A stretch of 64,000 bases of DNA, from the NCBI GenBank assembly GCA_900316685.1, contig ONDS01000010.1:97393-161392 (forward strand), read 5' to 3'. Shown piece after piece: positions 57,798 through 64,000 of this stretch (its first letter is position 1; every line of letters begins with the position of its first letter). Below the pieces are notes generated by a model, which was given only the letters and a program-made list of their open reading frames with translations, was not told the origin of the DNA and made no database searches. A program made the translations under genes and the position numbers. The DNA is from an uncultured Prevotellaceae bacterium (lineage in GTDB: Bacteria; Bacteroidota; Bacteroidia; Bacteroidales; Bacteroidaceae).

Positions 57798-58457
57798 TCA
57801 GAAAATCGCTATTTTATAACCGAAAGTCAACATGAAGATGTTTTGCTTCGTGTTGAGGAAAAGCTCATCGGCAGTGGTGTTCTTGGAGGCCAAACGGCGC
57901 ATGGGGAAGCAATAAAGGCCTTCCACCACGAACTTGTCTGTCTCATAAGACGCTCCCATCAAGACGGAGGCCTGACGGTGTAGCTGCTTACGGATGTTGG
58001 TCGACTGACCATCAACCTCAGACTTGGCATTGATCAAAGTACCGAAATGGAAACCGGCAAAAGCACACAATGGTTTGGTGAAATAATACTTCAACTTATA
58101 TTCCGTGTTGATGTAATCCAGACGATACTCATAAGGACCGGTGCTCACATCGGGTCTTTTCGCTACTTCCTGGGCGTTGGGGTGATACACATTCTTGGCA
58201 CCATTGTGAGTGAAGTTCATTTCCACGTTCATACCGAAACGGTCGGTGAAAAACACTTCCACAAAACCGCCAATCATGGGCCAAATCATAGGATCGTTTT
58301 CTAACCGAGTGAAGTTGCTATAGGTGACACCTACTTTTGGGCCGACATAGATATCAAAGGGCTCACGCCAATGCTCCTCGTTGGGATTCACCTGACCCCA
58401 AACTGTTGAGAATGACATGCTTAGAAAAAGTATGCTGAAGAGAATTTTCTTAACCAT
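57798..58457 (-). CDS. Outer membrane beta-barrel protein (PorT-like), 219 aa
   Basis: The start at 58457 follows the promoter at 58473-58503 and gives a signal peptide (MVKKILFSILFLSMSFSTVW). The mature part has regular amphipathic strands (FDIYVGPKVGVTYSNFTRLE; FVEVFFTDRFGMNVEMNFTH; LDYINTEYKLKYYFTKPLCA) and ends with the terminal aromatic strand IFMLTFGYKIAIF. It matches the outer membrane beta-barrel (PorT/OmpW-like) families of Bacteroidota. Function unknown. Confidence 0.85.
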   Translation of the reverse strand: MVKKILFSILFLSMSFSTVWGQVNPNEEHWREPFDIYVGPKVGVTYSNFTRLENDPMIWPMIGGFVEVFFTDRFGMNVEMNFTHNGAKNVYHPNAQEVAKRPDVSTGPYEYRLDYINTEYKLKYYFTKPLCAFAGFHFGTLINAKSEVDGQSTNIRKQLHRQASVLMGASYETDKFVVEGLYCFPMRRLASKNTTADELFLNTKQNIFMLTFGYKIAIF

Positions 58458-58472
58458 CTTAAAAATTTTTTG

Positions 58473-58503
58473 CAAAGATAGTGCAAGTTGAGCGAAATAC
58501 AAA
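58473..58503 (-). promoter_or_regulatory. Promoter of the outer membrane beta-barrel gene
   Basis: On the minus strand TTTG (58503-58500), 19 nt, TATCTTTG (58480-58473). Confidence 0.8.
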
Positions 58504-58551
58504 ATAAAAAACGAAGTTTTTATTTTTATTCCCATACGCTGCCTGTCTTTC

Positions 58552-60999
58552 TCACTTCCGCACTTTCACAGCCTCATCGCCTACCCTCAGCACCGACAGT
58601 CCGCTCTTGCTCATGGGTAAAACCATCTCATGACCGTCGCTTACTTGGTTTAGGAGCAATATACCATTGGCATCGAAAACTGATACGCGAACACCTCTTT
58701 CCACTCCGCTCACTGTTAGCTTTTCGCCGTTGGTTTGCCAGCGCCAGGTGCGATGCGACACTTCTTCTATTCCGTCGACATCGGCCAGAACGGCATTGAT
58801 GACCAAATAGTTGCAACTGGGCATCATAAATGTATAGGTGCTGCCGCTAATCTCTTGTGTCGTCGTTTGCCCGTTGCTGTTCGTCTGCCTTACTTGCCAA
58901 CCTACCACCTGTTTGCCTTCGCTGGGAATACCTGAGAGCGTGATGCTACGATTGGCGAAGAACCTGCCGTCGAACCGGCTTTTCGACAACTTAATACCAT
59001 TGAATGTTACTCCGATACTGCCGCGTTCTTCTTCGCTCAGCAAGGTGTTGACCTTCAATATGGTGGGGGTGCCTAAATGATAAAAGTTCGCCAATTGGGT
59101 GTAAAAATAGCTGGTGCGCTTGGAGAGCCAATTACGAGCGTTGTTCAACTCGTCGTTATAATTGGGCCACCATTCGTTGATCAGCTTGCGATGGTGGGGA
59201 TACTCGGTCTTCACCAGATTGTACATCGGATCCCATACGGCGCGCACGCCTTGCTCGTTCAGGAAATCGCCCATGTAGATGGCGCAACGATCCAGGAACT
59301 CACGGGCAAAGTCTGTATCCTCCATCATACGACGGAACAGACGGGTGTGCTCATACTTGTTAGCCCAGTTGCGGTTCCAGTCATAGTCGGGATTGTGCAA
59401 CCATTCGATACTGTTGTAATCTGGCGATGAGCCGTAAAGACCCAAACCGAAGTCGGTGTCCTTGGCGATGAAACGCCAACGGCCGTCAGCAGTGCGAGGA
59501 CGCCACATCACGATGTTGTTGCCGGGAAAATCCTGGTTGTTGAAATAGAGGTTCATGGCCATCAGGTTGATGAACTCTTCCCAGTCTATCCACTGGGCAT
59601 ACTCCGCCAATGTATGACCGTGCTCGGCATAAAACGCCTGGAAAGCATTCCAATTCTCCCAGTCGCCTTCCTTCAGATCCCACCAGTTCTCTATCATGTC
59701 GAGGTCTTCCAATCCATCGTAGTGGGTGTAGATGTTGTCTTCGTTGGAACGCTCGCGAATGTTCAGCATGCCTTTGTACGTGCCGTTGATGAAGATGATG
59801 GCCGGGCGCCACGCTTGCCAGTCCAGATCGACATGCTCGGCCATGGAGCGCTGGATGATGGCATCGCGCATGAAAAGGTAGTCGAAGTCGTTGCCGGCAT
59901 TGCGAAGAACCAACGACTTGAACTCTGTATCTCCGGGACGTTGGTCAGGGAAAAATTCATAGGCGAAACGCTTGGTGCCGAAACGCTTGTGGGCGTAGAT
60001 GGCAAGCGACTTCATCTTGTTGCTGCGGGTGGCACCTCCCTGGATGCGGGTCTCGCACAACTGGTTCAGCTCGCTCTCATTGCCTGGCTCCTCGAAATAC
60101 TCGATGTTGATGGGGCGACGCCAATCGAATTCGTAGTTCTTCTTGCCGCTCTCATAGGTGCCGTCTACATAGATGCCAATCTGGTTGTCGTTGAAGTAAC
60201 GGTCGTCGGTCACAATGCTGATCACGGGCAGCGTCATCTCCCTGTTAAGGTACAGATAACTCTGGGTGGTGCTCCTTGGCGACAGCCATCCTTCGCAGAA
60301 CAGCTTGGCGCGGATGGTGCGGCTGTTGTTGACGGCGATGGGCGAGGTGTAGAGGGTAGAGTTGATGGTGGGCTCGCTGCCGTTGGTGGTATAGCGTATC
60401 TGGGTGCCCTCGGGAGACCCTTCAGGTACACTGAGAGCAACCGACAAATACTGATAACTGGTCAATACCCTGCCGGGCTCGTTGAAGATAGGCGTGCCCA
60501 ACATCTTGTCGCTTATACCTCCTGTATTGCTGGTTTTTGGGGTGGGGGTAAGCATATATCCCCAGATGTCGGAACCATTGCTCTCCCTACCATAGGCAAT
60601 GTTCGGGGCGGGCTGTTTCTTTAGGTTCTCCACTTGGTCTACAATGCTGCCCTGATGAAATAGATACACGTTGCAACCCTTGCCGGATTCCAGGCGCCAA
60701 GGGGTGTGCATGTCGTGCCCTTCCTTGTCGCAATACACCAAAGCGAAGCCATGTGGCGCTATTGTCGTGCTGGGTAGGGTATAAGCGTCGCTACCGTTCT
60801 TCGCAGTGCCTATGCTGTACGACTGCAGGTTCACAGAGGTGTTGCCTGCGTTATAGAGCTCCACCCAGGAGTCAGGAAACTCATTCTGGTCGTCCATGAT
60901 ACAGTCGATGTTCGACTGCATCAGCTCGTTGATGATAACTTGGCTACGCACTTCCCATGCAACCAGGGCTATGAAAACAAGTGTAAAAGTCCTTTTCAT
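58552..60999 (-). CDS. Surface CotH-kinase-like protein with lamin-tail domain, 815 aa
   Basis: The start at 60999 gives a signal peptide (MKRTFTLVFIALVAWEVRS). Domains in order: lamin-tail-like (VIINELMQSNIDCIMDDQNE; DSWVELYNAGNTSVNLQSYS), a chitobiase-type beta domain (GTQIRYTTNGSEPTINSTLY), a CotH kinase-like domain (EFKSLVLRNAGNDFDYLFMR; GTYKGMLNIRERSNEDNIY; RFIAKDTDFGLGLYG), and a C-terminal sorting-like segment (VRVSVFDANGILLLNQVSDG; GLSVLRVGDEAVKVRK). CotH proteins are atypical kinases of secreted proteins; the family is widespread in Bacteroidota surface proteins. The C-terminus suggests type IX or similar surface export. Confidence 0.88.
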   Translation of the reverse strand: MKRTFTLVFIALVAWEVRSQVIINELMQSNIDCIMDDQNEFPDSWVELYNAGNTSVNLQSYSIGTAKNGSDAYTLPSTTIAPHGFALVYCDKEGHDMHTPWRLESGKGCNVYLFHQGSIVDQVENLKKQPAPNIAYGRESNGSDIWGYMLTPTPKTSNTGGISDKMLGTPIFNEPGRVLTSYQYLSVALSVPEGSPEGTQIRYTTNGSEPTINSTLYTSPIAVNNSRTIRAKLFCEGWLSPRSTTQSYLYLNREMTLPVISIVTDDRYFNDNQIGIYVDGTYESGKKNYEFDWRRPINIEYFEEPGNESELNQLCETRIQGGATRSNKMKSLAIYAHKRFGTKRFAYEFFPDQRPGDTEFKSLVLRNAGNDFDYLFMRDAIIQRSMAEHVDLDWQAWRPAIIFINGTYKGMLNIRERSNEDNIYTHYDGLEDLDMIENWWDLKEGDWENWNAFQAFYAEHGHTLAEYAQWIDWEEFINLMAMNLYFNNQDFPGNNIVMWRPRTADGRWRFIAKDTDFGLGLYGSSPDYNSIEWLHNPDYDWNRNWANKYEHTRLFRRMMEDTDFAREFLDRCAIYMGDFLNEQGVRAVWDPMYNLVKTEYPHHRKLINEWWPNYNDELNNARNWLSKRTSYFYTQLANFYHLGTPTILKVNTLLSEEERGSIGVTFNGIKLSKSRFDGRFFANRSITLSGIPSEGKQVVGWQVRQTNSNGQTTTQEISGSTYTFMMPSCNYLVINAVLADVDGIEEVSHRTWRWQTNGEKLTVSGVERGVRVSVFDANGILLLNQVSDGHEMVLPMSKSGLSVLRVGDEAVKVRK

Positions 61000-61134
61000 T
61001 TCTGTATTCTTTTGTCGTTGCAAAATTACGAAATAATCTTGATTATTCTTTGAAAAATGACTCTTATTCTTTTCCTATTTGTTCTTTTTTATGCTGTTTT
61101 GCTCGTTTGGATGATTTTATACGCACTTTTTTTG

Positions 61135-61142
61135 TATCTTTG
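61135..61142 (+). promoter_or_regulatory. -7 element before the 269-aa lipoprotein gene
   Basis: TATCTTTG, 30 nt before the ATG at 61172; no TTTG at ideal spacing. Confidence 0.45.
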
Positions 61143-61171
61143 CATTATCAAAATCTAATATATAGCATATC

Positions 61172-61981
61172 ATGACATCGAAAGATATTGGTTATCAAGC
61201 CTTACATCTGCTGTTGCTGGCGGTCGTGGTGCTTATGAGCACATCATGCGACAATGGTCGTAAGCAGAGGTTGCGGATGGAAATAGAAAAGGCCAATCGC
61301 GACCTTCCTGCTGAAGTTGAGGGACTGGGACGCTTGGATAGCATGGCCCTCGAAGAGAATGCACAGTTCGTGGCATACTATTATACCGTGTTAAGGGAAA
61401 ACGCGCAGCTCAATGTCGATATGATTAATAATAATGCCGACATGGTAAAACGGAAAATGCTGAACACCATGTTGGCGGGTGGGAAAACTACTCTCGACAT
61501 GTTCAAACGCAACAAGGTGGGTATGCGATACGCTTTCAAGGAGGAAGGCACGGGAAAGACGGCGCAAGTAACCATAACGCTTCACGAATTGGATAGGGCC
61601 TTGGAACAACCTTTGACTCAAGCCCAAGCGGCAGACCAGGCACTGCACGACGACCTGCTCATATCTCGGCAGTCCCTGCCGGTTATTATCGACGATAATC
61701 TCAAGGTGGTCGATTATGTGCTCGAAGATGACAAACTGATATATGTCATCGATGTAAATGAAAGGGTCTATCCACTGGGAGACGATTTCAATATGAAAGA
61801 GGCGAAAGAGGGGGTGATGGAAGAACTGGATGCGTCCAACCCGGGATTGGTTTCCACCGTCTCCCACCTGAAGAAAACGAATAGGGGACTGACATATAGA
61901 TATGTGGGCAACATAACGAAAACGCAAGTGGATGTCGATATATCGGCGCTTGAACTAAAAACCCATTTCCCCGACTTCTAA
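61172..61981 (+). CDS. Hypothetical lipoprotein, 269 aa
   Basis: A hydrophobic segment (LHLLLLAVVVLMSTSC) ends in a lipobox STSC, with ten residues before it. The mature protein is helical at first (KQRLRMEIEKANRDLPAEVE; MINNNADMVKRKMLNTMLAG) and then mixed, with VDYVLEDDKLIYVIDVNERV. No family is recognised. The next gene follows after 34 bp on the same strand. Confidence 0.65.
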   Translation: MTSKDIGYQALHLLLLAVVVLMSTSCDNGRKQRLRMEIEKANRDLPAEVEGLGRLDSMALEENAQFVAYYYTVLRENAQLNVDMINNNADMVKRKMLNTMLAGGKTTLDMFKRNKVGMRYAFKEEGTGKTAQVTITLHELDRALEQPLTQAQAADQALHDDLLISRQSLPVIIDDNLKVVDYVLEDDKLIYVIDVNERVYPLGDDFNMKEAKEGVMEELDASNPGLVSTVSHLKKTNRGLTYRYVGNITKTQVDVDISALELKTHFPDF

Positions 61982-62015
61982 TGGTTGTATCCTTTCTTTA
62001 TCTTATTAACTGACA

Positions 62016-62624
62016 ATGGCCAAAAAGAAAAAAAACAAAATATCTCCCGACGAACTACTGTTTAATTTCGAAGACTGGACGGAAACAAAACCTGTAGAAC
62101 AGTCTCTTTTCCAACAGGGTGAACAACAGGATAATCCTATTGCCGAACATCAAGTCGAACACCAAGTAAAACATCAAGTCGAACAACCTGTCGAACAACC
62201 TGTTGAACCTCATGTTGAACCTCAGGCCAATCAACCTGTGGAGAAAAACGCTTTCCGACACGAATTATCCGTGGGCGAATCCTCAGCCTCTTCACCTACG
62301 GTCGACCTTCAATACATGGAAGACACCATGTTCTGGGCACTAAGGCAAATAGATGGGATTGACGATAAAAACCAAACACGACTCATCGCCATGGAGTCGG
62401 CATCGGTGGCGATAGAGGGAATATCTCCTCATAACATCTACCAACTGCAGTCTTTTCCTTATGGTAGGGTGGATGGATACCAACTCATCGCTCTTTATTA
62501 CACAAGTTTCGCAATGGTCTTCCCCAACATGCTCTCGGGCATAAAACTGCCTTATGCCAAGCAATTCGAGATGGCTCAACAGCGCTTTCAGGAGTTTGTC
62601 AGTTCAACTGCTCAAGATGCTTGA
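62016..62624 (+). CDS. Hypothetical cytoplasmic protein with HQVEQPVE repeats, 202 aa
   Basis: No signal peptide; it begins with a basic cluster (MAKKKKNKISPDELLFNFED). Residues about 45-75 are a low-complexity repeat of HQVEHQVKHQVEQPVEQPVE type, which at DNA level is a short tandem repeat (CAAGTCGAACA). The C-terminal half (TMFWALRQIDGIDDKNQTRL; FPYGRVDGYQLIALYYTSFA) appears globular. Function unknown; the repeat length may vary between strains. Confidence 0.65.
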   Translation: MAKKKKNKISPDELLFNFEDWTETKPVEQSLFQQGEQQDNPIAEHQVEHQVKHQVEQPVEQPVEPHVEPQANQPVEKNAFRHELSVGESSASSPTVDLQYMEDTMFWALRQIDGIDDKNQTRLIAMESASVAIEGISPHNIYQLQSFPYGRVDGYQLIALYYTSFAMVFPNMLSGIKLPYAKQFEMAQQRFQEFVSSTAQDA

Positions 62625-62630
62625 TACCGC

Positions 62631-63032
62631 TTACTGCTTACTCCGATATAACACGACAATGAAATAACCGCGCGTATCGCCCGTGTTCTCTATCTTCAGG
62701 TCGTATTCCTCACGTTCTGGCGATTCGAAATAAAACGTTTCTCCCTTGCAGAAGTCATTCGCAATGGTTTTTCCATTGGCATTGGATATCGTATATTCCA
62801 TCTCGGCATAACTGTCCTCTGTACTGATGGCGATTAACGCTACCTGACCTTTCTCCAAGGGAATACGGTAATGGATGGATTCGCCACCATCAAGGCTGTA
62901 CGACGAGCGGCGCATGTCCCAATAGTCCGACGGATTGTCTTTCTGTTGTGTGGCGGTTTGCTCTTTCTGGGCGAAAGTGCTAAGACTGAGGCAAAGCATG
63001 AGTAGCAATGGGAAAATCTTCTTTATGTCCAT
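62631..63032 (-). CDS. Hypothetical exported protein, 133 aa
   Basis: A signal peptide (MDIKKIFPLLLMLCLSLSTF) and a small beta-sandwich-like domain (SIHYRIPLEKGQVALIAIST; MEYTISNANGKTIANDF; EYDLKIENTGDTRGYFIVVL) resembling C-terminal carbohydrate-binding or pre-peptidase domains. The family is not certain. It ends 7 bp from the convergent upstream gene. Confidence 0.65.
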   Translation of the reverse strand: MDIKKIFPLLLMLCLSLSTFAQKEQTATQQKDNPSDYWDMRRSSYSLDGGESIHYRIPLEKGQVALIAISTEDSYAEMEYTISNANGKTIANDFCKGETFYFESPEREEYDLKIENTGDTRGYFIVVLYRSKQ

Positions 63033-63115
63033 GGTGATAGTGTTTTATTACTGCAAATATATGAAAAAAATATAATAAACAAACCATAAATGTTTTTTTT
63101 TGGAAGATTTTTCAT

Positions 63116-63123
63116 TATCTTTG
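63116..63123 (+). promoter_or_regulatory. -7 element before the ECF transporter leader
   Basis: TATCTTTG at 63116-63123; transcription would start near 63128, leaving a leader of about 137 nt. Confidence 0.5.
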
Positions 63124-63127
63124 CTCC

Positions 63128-63264
63128 ATAATACTGCTCTTATGCCGATTCTCTCCTGTTTTCGGGGGGATTAGCCAAGCAAGGAATTTTTTAGTTCAAG
63201 CTTCTGATTTCACTCCTAACACCAGGAGCTTGTGATATTTGAAATTTTGATACATTATATCTAT
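63128..63264 (+). promoter_or_regulatory. Structured leader of the ECF transporter S-component gene
   Basis: A leader of about 137 nt without an open frame contains CTGTTTTCGGGGGGATTAGC and a 9-bp hairpin CAAGCTTCT/AGGAGCTTG (63197-63205 with 63224-63232, one G-U pair), ending about 32 nt before the ATG. Genes for ECF S components are often under vitamin riboswitches. The sequence does not show the conserved cores of the TPP, FMN, cobalamin, THF or preQ1-I classes as I know them. Confidence 0.35.
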
Positions 63265-63771
63265 ATGGAAACAAACGTAAAACTGTATGCTTTAAAGTAC
63301 AATCAGGCCAAGACATACCTGATGGCAACTCTCTTCGTAGTTGGTAATATCCTTTTGCCGCAACTATGCCACCTCGTGCCGCAAGGAGGACTGACCTTCC
63401 TGCCTATCTATTTCTTCACGCTCATAGCGGCATATAAGTTCGGATGGCAAGTGGGATTGCTCACGGCGGTCTTCTCTCCGCTGGTCAATTCGGCGCTCTT
63501 CTCTATGCCGGCTCCTGCCGTTCTGCCGTCGATACTCATCAAGTCGGTGCTGCTGGCACTCATGGCGGCTTATATGGCGCAACGCACCCAAAAGGCGCAG
63601 CTCTGGATGTTCTTCGTGGTGGTGCTTGGCTACCAACTGGTGGGCTCGCTTGTCGAATCCCTCATGGTGGGTTCCTTCGCCCAAGGCTTCCAGGATTTCC
63701 GCATAGGCATTCCGGGCATGCTCATACAAATATTCGGGGCGTTTGCGCTCATCCATCTTTTTAAGAAATAA
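63265..63771 (+). CDS. ECF transporter S component (substrate unknown)
   Basis: Starting at 63265 (METNVKLYALKYNQAKTYLM) the protein is 168 residues with about six membrane segments (ATLFVVGNILLPQLCHLV; LPIYFFTLIAAYKFGWQVG; SILIKSVLLALMAAYMA; LWMFFVVVLGYQLVGSLVES). It fits the substrate-binding S-subunit pattern of energy-coupling factor vitamin importers. A GTG at 63232 would lie within the leader hairpin and is rejected. No EcfA or EcfT gene is adjacent, so it would use a shared energising module encoded elsewhere. Confidence 0.8.
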   Translation: METNVKLYALKYNQAKTYLMATLFVVGNILLPQLCHLVPQGGLTFLPIYFFTLIAAYKFGWQVGLLTAVFSPLVNSALFSMPAPAVLPSILIKSVLLALMAAYMAQRTQKAQLWMFFVVVLGYQLVGSLVESLMVGSFAQGFQDFRIGIPGMLIQIFGAFALIHLFKK

Positions 63772-63776
63772 TGAAT

Positions 63777-63912
63777 TCCCTCCTCTCCTTTACCATGCAA
63801 GCTGACTTCTCCCCTTCTTTACCATGCAAGCTGACTTCTTTACCATGCAAGCTGACTTCTCCCCTCTTTTTCAAGTAAGCTAACTTCTCCCCTCCTTTTC
63901 TAAAGGAGGGGT
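63777..63912. repeat. Half-palindrome array near the right edge
   Basis: Units CTTTACCATGCAAGCTGACT and TCTCCCCT repeat three to four times and lead to a terminal palindrome CCCCTCCTTTTCTAAAGGAG, without the usual GGTGGTTTGTC tail. Confidence 0.85.
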
Positions 63913-63920
63913 AATCTATA

Positions 63921-64000
63921 TTAAGAGGCAAGCAAATTAACACTTTTAACATTTTCTTCCGTAGTGAAGATTTTTTCAGGGTTGAATTTTTGCTTGTTCC
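63921..64000 (-). CDS. Possible C-terminal end of a gene running off the right edge
   Basis: On the minus strand an open frame enters from the edge and stops at 63921-63923, encoding about 26 residues ending KFNPEKIFTTEENVKSVNLL then AS. Composition looks like a normal C-terminus, but the piece is too short to identify. Confidence 0.35.
   Translation of the reverse strand, partial: NKQKFNPEKIFTTEENVKSVNLLAS

Noticed and set aside
59614-60624. Plus-strand open frame (336 codons)
   Set aside because: Antisense to the CotH-like gene; no start signal and no domain.

Overview
The window reads as a chromosomal segment of a Bacteroidales bacterium, most likely Prevotella or a close relative. Several things point there: many promoters fit the Bacteroidota pattern TTTG, 19-20 nt, TAnnTTTG; the RNA polymerase omega subunit is of the Bacteroidales type; there are DUF4293 and DUF4468 proteins; a secreted protein ends in the YDLQGRR sorting-type motif; and there are many small lipoproteins with signal peptides. 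I saw no rRNA or tRNA gene and no intact mobile element.

Layout. 1-3.2 kb: the start of a GH28 pectin-degrading enzyme, two AT-rich unknown genes, a candidate small RNA, and a complete orphan cobalamin riboswitch transcript. 3.2-11 kb: an ECF sigma factor, rpe, trpF, a hotdog thioesterase, then a membrane-spanning kelch/AraC regulator followed by two secreted proteins. 11-14 kb: a repeat-rich, AT-rich stretch with two exported unknowns and a truncated Cas12a N-terminus flanked by 33-34 bp direct repeats. 13.8-20.1 kb: a trp attenuator with a Trp-Trp-Trp leader peptide, then trpD-C-A-B-E-G; trpF lies separately 8 kb upstream. 20.3-26.1 kb: an ABC transporter operon ending in a GntR regulator, then an M16 peptidase. 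26.4-34.5 kb: uvrB, a bamD/rpoZ/DUF4293 operon, a helical-repeat lipoprotein, a PAP2/beta-barrel fusion and a DUF4468 protein. 34.7-38.7 kb: superoxide dismutase, a cluster of membrane proteins carrying the same N-terminal zinc ribbon, and a 6S-like RNA. 38.9-50.6 kb: pyruvate:ferredoxin oxidoreductase, an ATPase, an ATP-grasp protein, a membrane pyrophosphatase and an iron alcohol dehydrogenase. 50.7-64 kb: greA, an esterase, a rhodanese lipoprotein, a leucine-rich-repeat lipoprotein, glmS, a trypsin-like lipoprotein, an outer membrane barrel, a CotH-type surface protein, small exported proteins and an ECF transporter S component.

Intergenic DNA is unusual. It carries a recurring palindromic element (CCCTCC...GGAGGG followed by GGGGTGGTTTGTC), often preceded by tandem copies of only its left arm, together with many locus-specific tandem arrays with periods of 17 to 80 bp. 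The core metabolism seen (PFOR, ion-pumping pyrophosphatase, Fe/Mn-SOD, iron ADH) fits an anaerobe. The most noteworthy items are the Cas12a relic between direct repeats, the orphan cobalamin riboswitch, the 6S-like RNA, the zinc-ribbon membrane protein cluster and the kelch/AraC regulator with its secreted neighbours.
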